64,000 bases of DNA from Chryseobacterium sp. MYb264 (GTDB lineage Bacteria; Bacteroidota; Bacteroidia; Flavobacteriales; Weeksellaceae). The stretch is from the NCBI RefSeq assembly GCF_035974275.1, contig NZ_CP142422.1:2232001-2296000 (forward strand), given 5' to 3'. Of this stretch, positions 34,564 through 43,586 are shown piece by piece (position 1 is the first letter of the stretch; the number at the start of each line of letters is the position of its first letter). The notes below the pieces were generated by a model, which did no database searches, was not told the origin of the DNA, and saw nothing but the letters and a program-made list of their open reading frames with translations. The position numbers and the translations under genes were made by a program.

Positions 34564-36081
34564 TTAAGGATTTTGCTCATATCCTGCCACCTGAATCTGT
34601 GATAAAGGGATCTGATATAAATAATCATTGGTTGTGATGGTATAATTATAATTAAGATCCGCAGCTGCCTGATTAATCACGGAAACGGCGATATTCCAAC
34701 GTACTAGATCGTGCCAGTAAACACCTTCGCCTGCAAATTCAATTCTTCTTTCTTTACGAAGTGCCGTGGTAAAATCGCTGCTTGATATTGAAGCTGAAAG
34801 TGGTGATAAACCTGCTCTCTGTCGAATTCTGTTCAATTGTGCAACTGCCGTGCCCGTATTTCCCTCGTTGTTTAAAACCTCAGCGTACATTAGAATAACA
34901 TCTTCATAACGAATGATCGGGAAATTAACCGGCCAATCGTAACGGTTCGTTAAAACAGCCCCTGCTTCACGGAATTTGATAAAATAATTGGCAAAATCCG
35001 GTTGTCCGTTTTGCGCAATAAACTGGGTTTTAAGCGTAACTGCTTTTCTTAAATCCCCCGGTTCATACGCATTAATTAAAGACTGGGAAACGCCCAGTTC
35101 ATTAGCGCTGTATAAACTTCCCTGTGCATTGTACAAAGGATCTGCTGTTCCGAAAGTGGGCGAAACATAACTTGGCAGATAAGAGCCCTGTGATACACCT
35201 CCACTGATATGCTGAATCTCGAAAATATGATATTTATTATCGTTGGCACTTTTAAACAAATCAGCATAAGTAGGTGCAAATGTTACATATTGACCTTCAC
35301 CCTGGATAACCGTAAACAAATGATCTTTGGCTTTGGCAACATAGCTGCTGTTGTTTAAAGGATAGCCTGATCCCGTTAGGTAAATTCGTCCCAGCATGGC
35401 ATGCGCTGCCGACTTTGTGATTCTGCCTTTATTTTTAGCATCATAGGTATTCTTTAAACCGGCAACAGACGCTTCAATTTCTGAAGTCACGAAATCATAA
35501 AGTGTTGCCAGATCTGTCCTTGGAATGGAAACAGCTTCCTCGGGACTTACCGGTTTATCGATTAAAGGGACTTTTCCGAAATTTCTCATCAGCTCAAAAT
35601 ATGCGTAAGCTCTTAAAAAGCGGGCTTCAGAGCGATATTGTTCTCTTGTTGCATTATCTGCAAACGGAACAGCATCAATTCTTGCTAAAATTGTATTGGC
35701 ATACGTAATAAGCTCATAGGCATCTTCCCATAGTACTTCGACTTCTTCAGTGGATGAAGTATCCTGAAAACGGTTAATCGCATAATAATCCCGGTTTCCG
35801 TTTTGGGTAAGTGCCGTAAAGTTATTGGAACGAACTTCTGATGCCAATAAATAGAAATTGACGTCAAATCCTCCTCGGGAAGAAGCGTTAACCATTGCAG
35901 AGTAAACACCTGTCAATGCCTGACTGATCTGTAATTCTGTGGTATAAAAAGAAGTCTGGGTAATATTATTTTCAGGTTCCAGCATCAGATCTTTTTCACA
36001 GCCTGTCATCGCAGACAGTACTGCTCCAAAGAATGCTATTTTTCCGAATGTTTTGATATTTTTAAAGTAAGAAATTTTCAT
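34564..36081 (-). CDS. susD: RagB/SusD family nutrient-uptake lipoprotein
   Basis: 505 residues. Lipobox SAMTGC gives lipidated Cys28; the mature part starts EKDLMLEPENNITQTSFY, typical of SusD. Helical repeats (FLRAYAYFELMRNFGKVPLI) and the C-terminal LNRIRQRAGL and RKERRIEFAGEGVYWHDLVRW blocks confirm the family. It sits on the outer surface and closes over the SusC-like transporter, binding glycan or peptide ligand. Encoded 10 bases downstream of susC. No glycosidase, kinase or regulator is adjacent, so the ligand is unknown. Confidence 0.95.
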   Translation of the reverse strand: MKISYFKNIKTFGKIAFFGAVLSAMTGCEKDLMLEPENNITQTSFYTTELQISQALTGVYSAMVNASSRGGFDVNFYLLASEVRSNNFTALTQNGNRDYYAINRFQDTSSTEEVEVLWEDAYELITYANTILARIDAVPFADNATREQYRSEARFLRAYAYFELMRNFGKVPLIDKPVSPEEAVSIPRTDLATLYDFVTSEIEASVAGLKNTYDAKNKGRITKSAAHAMLGRIYLTGSGYPLNNSSYVAKAKDHLFTVIQGEGQYVTFAPTYADLFKSANDNKYHIFEIQHISGGVSQGSYLPSYVSPTFGTADPLYNAQGSLYSANELGVSQSLINAYEPGDLRKAVTLKTQFIAQNGQPDFANYFIKFREAGAVLTNRYDWPVNFPIIRYEDVILMYAEVLNNEGNTGTAVAQLNRIRQRAGLSPLSASISSSDFTTALRKERRIEFAGEGVYWHDLVRWNIAVSVINQAAADLNYNYTITTNDYLYQIPLSQIQVAGYEQNP

Positions 36082-36091
36082 TATTCAAGAT

Positions 36092-39010
36092 TTAGAAGTT
36101 AAAGTTTAGCCCCAGCATATATACTTTCGCATTGGGATAGGCTCCGTAATCGGTACCGTCTGACTGAACAGATTCCGGGTTATAGCCCCCATAGTAGTTA
36201 TCTTTTCTCCAGACATTTTCTAAACTGGCATAAATTCTGAGATTGGTAATTTTTAATTTACTGGAAAGATCCTGAGGGAAGGTGTATCCCAGTGTTATAT
36301 TTTTCAACTGAATATAAGTGGCGTCATACAGCCATCTTGTATCCAGTAAACTTCCCGTGGTTCCATCCAGTCTCGGGGTTTTTCCGTCACCCGGATTTTC
36401 ATCGGAACGCCATCTGTTGGCCCAATTCCCCATCACGTTGGTTGTTGTTCCCATACCTGGTCTATCGATTGCACGACCTAGCAAAGCATAGCTGTATCCT
36501 CCTTTCTGTCCCTGGAAAAATATCGACAGATCCCAGTTTTTATAGGAAAAAGTATTTGTAAGTCCCCAATAATAATCCGGTGTCGGACCTCCGATGATGT
36601 GACGGTCTTTTTCATCAATAACTCCGTCTCCGTTTACATCTCTGTATTTTACATCTCCCGCGATCGCTCCTTTTGTCTTAGCCACATTTGCATTTGCAAT
36701 ATCTGCCGAAGACAGAACGCCGATGGCCTCATAAAGATAGAATGAATTCAGCTCCTGCCCCACCTGTATGATGTTCGTACTATTGCTGAAACCTGTATAA
36801 ATAGGAGCATTGTCGCTGCCTAACTGTAAAACTTTATTATTATTGAATGCAATATTGGCTGAAGTATTCCACCTGAAGGTACCCACAATGTTTTTCGTGT
36901 TTACATCCAGTTCCAGTCCGCGGTTCTGCACCGAGCCAACATTCTTCCACATCGTCGTATATCCGGTGACAGATGGAATAGGTAACTGCAACAAAAGGTC
37001 GTTGGTTTTTTTGATATAGTAATCAGCAGTAAAATCGATTCTGTTGAATAGACCCAATTCAAAACCAAAATCCGATGACTGTGTTTTTTCCCAGGTAAGA
37101 TTAGGATTAGGAATTGTATTTGGAATTAATCCGTTGTTTAAATTTCCTCCAAAAGAATAATTTCCTCCGGCCAAGGTACCAAACGCCCGGTAATCCCCAA
37201 TGGAATTGTTTCCGTTTTCTCCCCAGCTGTATCTTAGTTTCAGGTTACTTAACCATTCCTTATCTTTCAGGAAGTTTTCCTGATCTATTTTCCAGCCGGC
37301 TCCAAATGCTGCAAACGTTCCCCAAAGATTATTCCATCCAAATCTTGAAGAGCCATCTCTACGGATACTGGCTGATAGCATGTATTTCTTTTTATAATCA
37401 TAGTTTACACGGCCAAACATGGAAATCAACATCCATTCTGAAGCCGTATATTCAGAATTAAGCACAGAAGCGGACTGTGTAAAGTTAAAGGTCTTTAAAT
37501 CATCATTCGGAAAACCTTTATTTCGGTTGTACTGCGTTGTCGTTCTGTAATTTTCAGCACTGTACCCCGCTAAACCATTGATACTATGATCGCCAAAATT
37601 CTTTTTATAATTTAATAAGGCTTCTCCCAAATACCTGTTGTAATTTACTGTTCTTCGGCTCCCGATACTTACCTGCCCCGGAATATTGGTAATAAGGTCA
37701 AAAGTTGGAGTATAGCCATTATTGATATTAAAGTTGTTAGTGGCTCCTCCGGAGATTTTCAAATTTAAATCTGGCAAAATGTCATAAGACATGTATAAAC
37801 TAGACAGTAATCGGAATTCGTTGGTGTTGTTAGTGGTATTCTCCATCACACCAATCGGGCTTTGAGTAGAACCTGCCCATCGGTATCGGGTATTTTTCCA
37901 GAAATTGGTGTAAAGACCTGCGCCAAGTTCCGCAACAGGAACCATAGAAAGCATTTTATGCGCTAAATTATCTTTTCCGTCCACAGAAGCTCCGTAACTT
38001 TGGGAATAGCTGGGTCTAAGGGCAATGCCCATCTTCCATTTATCTGAAATATTTACGTCGACAACCGCACTTAAATTAAATCGGTTAAAACCCGTATTGA
38101 TTGCCAGACCCTCCTGATCAAAGTAAGCCCCTGAAACCATATACTTTACATTTTTATTTCCTCCACGAACTGATAACTGATAGCTCTGAATAGAGGCCGG
38201 ACGGTAAAACGCGTCTTGCCAGTCGATACTTGCCACCTGATTAGTTCCCCATCTCGGATCAATCATATTGGCGATATTGGCCAAATTGTAATCGGTTGCA
38301 TTAGCTAATTTAAAATAATTGGCTCTTACCTCATAGCTGTCCGATGCGGAATGTCCCGGTGCCAGAGCAACCCAATTTTTATTAATGGATTCAGTGGCAT
38401 AGTCAATCCACTCTGCACTGGTCATGATATCCAGCTTCTTTTCGATCGTCTGAACCCCGTAATATTGTGAAAAACTGAATAACGGTTTTCCGGAAGCCCC
38501 TTTCTTAGTCGTGATAATCACAACCCCGTTGGAACCTCTAGATCCGTACATCGCCGTAGAGGCAGCATCTTTCAATACATCAATGGACTGGATATCATCC
38601 GGTGAAACATTCGCCATATCGTCTACCACCATTCCGTCAACCACATAAACAGGAGAATTACTTGCCGAAATAGACGCTGTACCACGCACACGTATTTCCA
38701 GAGGCTCACCCGGTTTTCCTGTTGTGGCACGGGTTTTAACCCCCGCAATCTGACCCGTTAATGCCTGATCTGCTCTTGCAATCGGACGGTTTTTAAAGCT
38801 TTCGGCACTTACTCTCCCCACAGAACCTGTAACCTCACTTCTTTTTTGTGTACCATAAGCAACAATAACAACCTCCTCAATATCTTTCGTTTTAGAATTG
38901 GATTTTGTACTATCCTGGCTCTTGGCCATACCAGAAGCCTGTTTTTCCTGCGCGAAGATAAAACCTGTGGTACTTAACAAAATACCTAAAGTGACTATAG
39001 ATTTCTTCAT
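36092..39010 (-). CDS. susC: SusC/RagA family TonB-linked outer-membrane transporter
   Basis: 972 residues. Signal peptide to about residue 20 (FIFAQ). The plug domain shows VVIVAYGTQKRSEVTGSVG, the SusC-specific YVVDGM and the SNGVVIITTKKG motif; a long beta-barrel follows, ending in LGLNFNF. The carboxypeptidase-like regulatory domain that normally lies before the plug is missing; the signal peptide is followed at once by a short Ser/Lys-rich linker, so the protein is about 70-100 residues shorter than usual. It imports ligand with TonB/ExbBD energy and pairs with SusD. Confidence 0.95.
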   Translation of the reverse strand: MKKSIVTLGILLSTTGFIFAQEKQASGMAKSQDSTKSNSKTKDIEEVVIVAYGTQKRSEVTGSVGRVSAESFKNRPIARADQALTGQIAGVKTRATTGKPGEPLEIRVRGTASISASNSPVYVVDGMVVDDMANVSPDDIQSIDVLKDAASTAMYGSRGSNGVVIITTKKGASGKPLFSFSQYYGVQTIEKKLDIMTSAEWIDYATESINKNWVALAPGHSASDSYEVRANYFKLANATDYNLANIANMIDPRWGTNQVASIDWQDAFYRPASIQSYQLSVRGGNKNVKYMVSGAYFDQEGLAINTGFNRFNLSAVVDVNISDKWKMGIALRPSYSQSYGASVDGKDNLAHKMLSMVPVAELGAGLYTNFWKNTRYRWAGSTQSPIGVMENTTNNTNEFRLLSSLYMSYDILPDLNLKISGGATNNFNINNGYTPTFDLITNIPGQVSIGSRRTVNYNRYLGEALLNYKKNFGDHSINGLAGYSAENYRTTTQYNRNKGFPNDDLKTFNFTQSASVLNSEYTASEWMLISMFGRVNYDYKKKYMLSASIRRDGSSRFGWNNLWGTFAAFGAGWKIDQENFLKDKEWLSNLKLRYSWGENGNNSIGDYRAFGTLAGGNYSFGGNLNNGLIPNTIPNPNLTWEKTQSSDFGFELGLFNRIDFTADYYIKKTNDLLLQLPIPSVTGYTTMWKNVGSVQNRGLELDVNTKNIVGTFRWNTSANIAFNNNKVLQLGSDNAPIYTGFSNSTNIIQVGQELNSFYLYEAIGVLSSADIANANVAKTKGAIAGDVKYRDVNGDGVIDEKDRHIIGGPTPDYYWGLTNTFSYKNWDLSIFFQGQKGGYSYALLGRAIDRPGMGTTTNVMGNWANRWRSDENPGDGKTPRLDGTTGSLLDTRWLYDATYIQLKNITLGYTFPQDLSSKLKITNLRIYASLENVWRKDNYYGGYNPESVQSDGTDYGAYPNAKVYMLGLNFNF

Positions 39011-39931
39011 TCTATGATTCGTGATTATTAATTATTTTAAAATATTCTTTCTTACAATTGAAAGGCATGAAAAATAAGTAGGAAAAAGACATGATATTTT
39101 TCATATTTTCGTTTTTATAAAAGTATACTTATCACGAATTTCTGCTATCCTGTAGTCACCTGTTAGTATTTTCGGTTACCTAAATATTATGAAATAATTA
39201 AATTTTGTTGATGTTTTTAAGTTGAATTGTTTTAACATCTGAGGATAATATTCAGTAATTATATACTTGAGCATACCCAAGCAAAAAACTTAATCGTACC
39301 GAACTGATGTTAAACAACACATGTATTATCAGTACGTTACAGTCACGAGTATAAAAGCAGAGATTTAATACCATTTTATCTTTGAAATTTCCTTTACATT
39401 ATTTAACTCCTGCGGGGTTATAACATCATTAAATACTTATACATCAGGTTTGACCCGACGCTACTGATATTTGATTTATTAAGATAAATTCAAAAAGAAA
39501 ACGGTGATATTAAATTTCAAATTTTGTGATGAAAGATGGGTAAAAATTGTAATGAATAAATTAATTGAAATAATGAATAAATTAAAACCAAAAAAAACCT
39601 ATAATACAATAACTTACAAAAAAAATAATGAATTTTATTTTAATTAAATACTAACCCCATTGACTGAAAAAATAAAGAAGTTTAATTTAACACTATTTAA
39701 ACCTTTAATTAACTTAAATTAACTCATAAAAAAAAGATTATCGCAACTTTTACTTCATTTCCTTTTACCAAAAAAGACAGTAAAAAGGTAAGAATTAGGA
39801 TATATTAACTTTTTGCTATTAAAATTTATGATTTAAATTAAACTTAAAAAAACATGATAAGCGATATCAGAACTGATGAAAAAAAACGATTAAAAATTTG
39901 TTTGACAGACATACAATAGAATATAATAAAC
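39011..39931. other. Long AT-rich gap upstream of susC and before the IS
   Basis: 921 bases without a credible gene. It holds susC promoter DNA near 39011-39120, the R2 repeat at 39368-39505 and otherwise low-complexity AT-rich sequence. No regulatory gene for the susCD pair is present. Confidence 0.6.
39368..39505. repeat. Dispersed intergenic repeat (family R2), copy 2
   Basis: Same orientation as copy 1; shares ATACCATTTTATCTTTGAAA at the left, ACCCGACGCTACTGATATTT in the middle and AAATTCAAAAAGAAAACGGT at the right. Confidence 0.7.
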
Positions 39932-39960
39932 GAAGTCATTTAAACTTTTAATATAAAAAA

Positions 39961-40008
39961 CGGCTTGTTTATTTTTGTGTTGCGAAACATAAAAAACAAA
40001 TCAAGCCG
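39961..40008 (+). promoter_or_regulatory. Hairpin just upstream of the transposase start
   Basis: CGGCTTG at 39961-39967 and CAAGCCG at 40002-40008 enclose a T-rich/A-rich partly self-pairing segment. The stem ends at the base before the ATG, so it could limit translation initiation, especially in read-through transcripts; inferred from position. Confidence 0.45.
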
Positions 40009-40842
40009 ATGATGTACCAAGTACTAGACAAAGATATAATAGAAAATGAAATAGTACCTAATCTTCCTAAGCCAAAACGAGGATTTTTTCCCAAAGCCCC
40101 TCTTGCTGAAATAGTAAATTGCATATTATACAAACTGAAAACAGGGGTTCAATGGGCTTATTTACCTGTAAAAAGTCTTTTTGCAGAGAATGTTTTGACC
40201 TATCAAAGTGTTTTCTATCATTTTCGTAAATGGTGTGTAAAAAATATTTGGCAAGATTGCTGGATAAAGCTATTATCAAAAAATAAATCGAAATTAGATT
40301 TATCCAGTGCAGATTTAGACGGGAGTCATACATCAGCATTACGGGGAGGAGAAGAGGTCGCTTATCAAGGGCGTAAAAAGAGAAAGACCACTACTTCGCT
40401 TTATTTTACAGATAGACAGGGACTTCCTTTAGCAATGTCAGACCCTATTGCAGGAAATCATAATGATCTGTATCATATTGAAATCTATTTTGATCAGATC
40501 ACTCAAACATTAGAAAAGGCAGATATTGCTGTAAAGGGATTATTTATGAATGCTGATGCAGGGTTTGATGCTCAAAACTTCAGAAAGCATTGTGAAAATA
40601 AAGATATCATGGCAAATATTGCTTTCAATAAGCGTAATGGCTCAGACACAGACGAGATTTATTTTGATGAGCTTTTATACCATCAAAGATATACTATAGA
40701 AAGAACAAATGCTTGGTTAGACAGCTTTAGATCATTGCTCAATAGGTTTGATACTACTGTATCTAGTTGGAAATCTTTTAATTATTTAGCATTTATGGTC
40801 ATTGCACTAAGAAAGTTTTATAACACAAAAAAGTTTAAATGA
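40009..40842 (+). CDS. IS5-family transposase
   Basis: 277 residues. An N-terminal DUF4096-type helical region (FPKAPLAEIVNCILYKLKTG) is followed by a DDE catalytic domain: first Asp in LDLSSADLDGSHTSALRGGE, second in LFMNADAGFDAQNF, and the final Glu in HQRYTIERTNAWLDSFR. This is the IS5 family order, and the single uninterrupted frame fits the single-ORF groups. The start at 40009 is one of two adjacent ATG codons. It is complete and probably functional. Confidence 0.93.
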   Translation: MMYQVLDKDIIENEIVPNLPKPKRGFFPKAPLAEIVNCILYKLKTGVQWAYLPVKSLFAENVLTYQSVFYHFRKWCVKNIWQDCWIKLLSKNKSKLDLSSADLDGSHTSALRGGEEVAYQGRKKRKTTTSLYFTDRQGLPLAMSDPIAGNHNDLYHIEIYFDQITQTLEKADIAVKGLFMNADAGFDAQNFRKHCENKDIMANIAFNKRNGSDTDEIYFDELLYHQRYTIERTNAWLDSFRSLLNRFDTTVSSWKSFNYLAFMVIALRKFYNTKKFK

Positions 40843-41003
40843 CTTCAACATAAAAAAAGCTTATCCCCTATATGATATGTTTGCCATATAGAATTTTATC
40901 TATTGTTCTGTCGATCTATATCTACATCTATTACTTGTAGATAATTCTATAATATTATTCCTTTGTAGAATAATCCTTATTATTTTAAACAATAAAACAA
41001 ACC

Positions 41004-42098
41004 ATGAAAAAAAAACTATTATTCTTAAGCATGTTTTTTGCATCTTTTTTCAATTCCCAAGTAGGTATTAACACTGCCAATCCGCACACCTCTTTAGATA
41101 TAGTAGGTAACGCAGATTCCACTTCTTCCAAGGATGGAGTAATGGCTCCAAGATTGACAAAACAACAACTAGCCTCAAAAGATTCAGGTACTTATTCAAC
41201 ATCTCAAATGGGTGCAATTGTATATATAACAGATATTACAACACCTACAGGAGTTATTCCTAGTCTTTCTCAAACAACGGAAATTAATTTACCCGGTTAC
41301 TACTATTTCAATGGAACGACTTGGAAAAACATGAATGACAGTGCTTTAAATATTTACAACTCTAATGGATCACTTACTGCAGATAGAACTGTAACACAGG
41401 GAACACAAACTTTATCTTTTACAGGAACAGTAGCAAACTTATTCTCTGTAGATGGAAATACATTGTCAATAAATGCAGCTAATCACAGAGTTGGGATTGG
41501 AAACACAGCTCCTTCCGTAAAACTTGACATCAACTCTGGAGGAACTTCAGCATCTCCAGTACCAGCCATTAAAATTGTAGATGGTTATCAAGCGGCTGAT
41601 AAAGTTTTGATGAGTGATGCTAATGGTGTTGGCGTTTGGCGAACACCAGCTTCTATAAAACCGACCGCAACTGGTATATTTCCAACCTCTGAAATAGTAA
41701 CTAATTCTAATGGATCAGGCGTAAGATACTTAGGAGTCTATATAGACCTTACTCAAGGGAAATGGGTGATAAATGCTGGTTTAACTTTATTTAATAATAC
41801 TTCCTCCTCAAGATACTGGCTTCACTCTTATCTTTCAACTTCTACAACAGCCATTGCACGTTCAGGATTTACACACTTAGGACCTGCTGGTGGCGGAACA
41901 AGCTTTGCAGGTGTGATCATTAATGGTGGAGGAAGTGACAATGATAATACACTTAATTTTTTGAGCGGAAGTTCTGTAATTAATGTGACAGCAGCCACTG
42001 TGCGAATTTATTTACTATTAGAGAATAAGGCAGCCAATCTTTGGAGATATAGTACTACAGCTCAGGAAAACTATTTTTATGCCGTTCCCATTAATTAA
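41004..42098 (+). CDS. Secreted surface/tail-fibre-like protein
   Basis: 364 residues. A signal peptide (to about residue 18, FFNSQ) precedes VGINTANPHTSLDI, the opening of a large group of flavobacterial surface proteins. A middle segment ITDITTPTGV...LPGYYYFNGTTWKNM recurs in that group. The second half is a beta-rich globular domain of unknown type (YLGVYIDLTQGKWVINAGLT). There is no S74 or T9SS sorting domain visible. The IS lies 157 bases upstream; its insertion may have separated the gene from upstream sequence. Confidence 0.7.
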   Translation: MKKKLLFLSMFFASFFNSQVGINTANPHTSLDIVGNADSTSSKDGVMAPRLTKQQLASKDSGTYSTSQMGAIVYITDITTPTGVIPSLSQTTEINLPGYYYFNGTTWKNMNDSALNIYNSNGSLTADRTVTQGTQTLSFTGTVANLFSVDGNTLSINAANHRVGIGNTAPSVKLDINSGGTSASPVPAIKIVDGYQAADKVLMSDANGVGVWRTPASIKPTATGIFPTSEIVTNSNGSGVRYLGVYIDLTQGKWVINAGLTLFNNTSSSRYWLHSYLSTSTTAIARSGFTHLGPAGGGTSFAGVIINGGGSDNDNTLNFLSGSSVINVTAATVRIYLLLENKAANLWRYSTTAQENYFYAVPIN

Positions 42099-42169
42099 AT
42101 AATCTTCCATTATAAACAATGTCTTCTCTTATTTTTGACGACTGCTAAAAACGATTCTAAAAACACAAC

Positions 42170-42201
42170 GAGTCCGTCTTACAATTAGTATAAACGGACT
42201 C
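42170..42201 (+). terminator. Hairpin, probable terminator
   Basis: GAGTCCGT (42170-42177) pairs with ACGGACTC (42194-42201); 72 bases after the preceding stop codon. No strong T-run. Confidence 0.5.
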
Positions 42202-42277
42202 TTGGAGTTGCTAACTTTGTTAGGACACAATTCTTATACTCTTTATCTTTAAGAGTATGAGAAAGATCAGAAAAAAT

Positions 42278-42764
42278 TTTAGATGTATTTTTTGCCACGA
42301 ATGCGCGAATATTTTATGTCCCCACAGATGGCCATATTTTCAGAAGATATCGTTGATTTTCTTTGCTTCGCCTTTCCGGTCTTTTATAAGTAAAACGGCT
42401 TGGTGAGACTTAAAACGGGAGTTTTGAAAAAACTTGGTGGGGCTTCGTGTTCAATATGTAAAGTGTAAGGAAAAGAATCCGCTTCATTTGCAAAATCTAC
42501 GAGAGCAAAAAATTTCATCTTAGAGGCTGTTTAAATTTTATTGCTAAAAATTTTTATAGCTATTTTGAGATGGATTTTTTGCTTCGTGTTTGCAGATTTA
42601 GCGGGCTAAATCAAAAATAGGAAGTGAAAAATACGCTCAAAAGAGCATCAAAATGGAGCAAAGATCAACTTCATTAAGGATAATAAATAAAACGGTAAAA
42701 TTTTAAACAGGCTCTTATAGTATCTAAACTTTTTTGCCTAGTCCCCAACTTTTGTACTTGATTG
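42278..42764. repeat. Dispersed non-coding repeat (family R1), copy interrupted by a MITE
   Basis: Homologous to 16558-16842; alignment resumes exactly after the 192-bp MITE at 42523-42714, where flanks read CATCTTA before and TTATAGTATCTAAAC after, against CATCTTACATGATCTAAAC in the uninterrupted copy. The repeat ends at CTTTTGTACTTGATT, where the decayed IS begins. Confidence 0.85.
42523..42714. mobile_element. 192-bp MITE, copy 1
   Basis: Ends GAGGCTGTTTAAA and TTTAAACAGGCTC (one mismatch between the terminal repeats), flanked by TTA at 42520-42522 and 42715-42717. It differs at only two positions from the copy at 63456. No open frame of note. Terminal sequence resembles IS5-family ends (compare GAAGTCATTTAAACTTTT of the local IS), but is not the same. 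Confidence 0.9.
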
Positions 42765-43483
42765 CATATTATAAAAACTGAAAACAGTTGTCCAATGGGC
42801 ATATTTATCTGTAAAAAGTCTTTTTGAAGAGACTGTTTTGAGCTATCAAAGTGTTTTCTGTCATTTTCGTAAATGGTGTGTAAAAAATATTTGGCAAGAT
42901 TGCTGGATACAGCTATTATCAAAAAATAAATCGAAATTAGATTTATCCAGTGCAGATTTAGACGGGAGTCATCGGCATTACCGGGAGAAGAAGAGGGCGC
43001 TTATCAAGGGCGAAAAAAGAGAAAGACCAGTACTTCACTTTATTTTACAGATAGAGAGAGACTTCCTTTAGCCATGTCAGACCGTATTGCAGGAAATCAT
43101 AATGATCTGTATCATATTGAAATTTATTTTGATCAAATCACTCAAATATTAGAAAAGGCAGATATTGCTGTACAGGGATTACTTATGAATGCTGATGCAG
43201 GATTTGATGCTCAAAACTTCAGAAAGCATTGTGAAAATAAAGATATCAGGCTAATATTGCTTTCAATAAGCGTAATGGCGCAGATACAGACGAGATTTAT
43301 TTTGATGAGCTTTTATACCATCAAAGATATGCTATAGAAAGAACAAGCTTGGTTAGACCGCTTTAGATCATTGCTCAATAGGTTTGATACTACTGTATCT
43401 AGTTGGAAATCTTTTTAATTATTTAGCATTTATCGTCATTGCACTAAGAAAGTTTTATAACACAAAAAAGTTTAAATGACTTC
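42761..43483 (+). pseudogene. Decayed, 5'-truncated IS5-family transposase copy
   Basis: Aligns with 40119-40846 of the intact element and keeps the right terminal repeat (ending GACTTC at 43483). It lacks the left end and first 36 codons, and carries several indels near 42974-43010 and 43240-43420 that break the frame into pieces at 42838-43071 and 43074-43337. No terminal repeat remains on the left, so it is immobile. Confidence 0.9.
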
Positions 43484-43521
43484 AATTAATAAAACGTAAA
43501 ATTGGTAATATCAAAAAAAGA

Positions 43522-43555
43522 AAAACCGCTATAGACATTTGTCCATAGCGGTTTT
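43522..43555. terminator. Terminator of dnaK
   Basis: Stem AAAACCGCTAT / ATAGCGGTTTT around GAC...GTC, 31 bases past the dnaK stop. Confidence 0.85.
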
Positions 43556-43586
43556 TTATGTTTTAGTGATTATTACTAATCAGTAA

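Larger units (their letters stand above)
39932..40846 (+). mobile_element. Intact IS5-family insertion sequence (915 bp)
   Basis: Perfect 18-bp terminal inverted repeats: GAAGTCATTTAAACTTTT at 39932-39949 and its reverse complement at 40829-40846. AAC occurs directly outside each end (39929-39931 and 40847-40849), a candidate 3-bp target duplication. One full transposase gene lies inside. A 5'-truncated, decayed relative is at 42761-43483. Confidence 0.88.

Noticed and set aside
36292..37461. Plus-strand frames of 69-115 codons within susC
   Set aside because: Shadow frames of a well-supported gene.
34564..39010. Full polysaccharide utilisation locus
   Set aside because: Only susC and susD are present; the GH92 gene at 60 kb is too far to be counted in.
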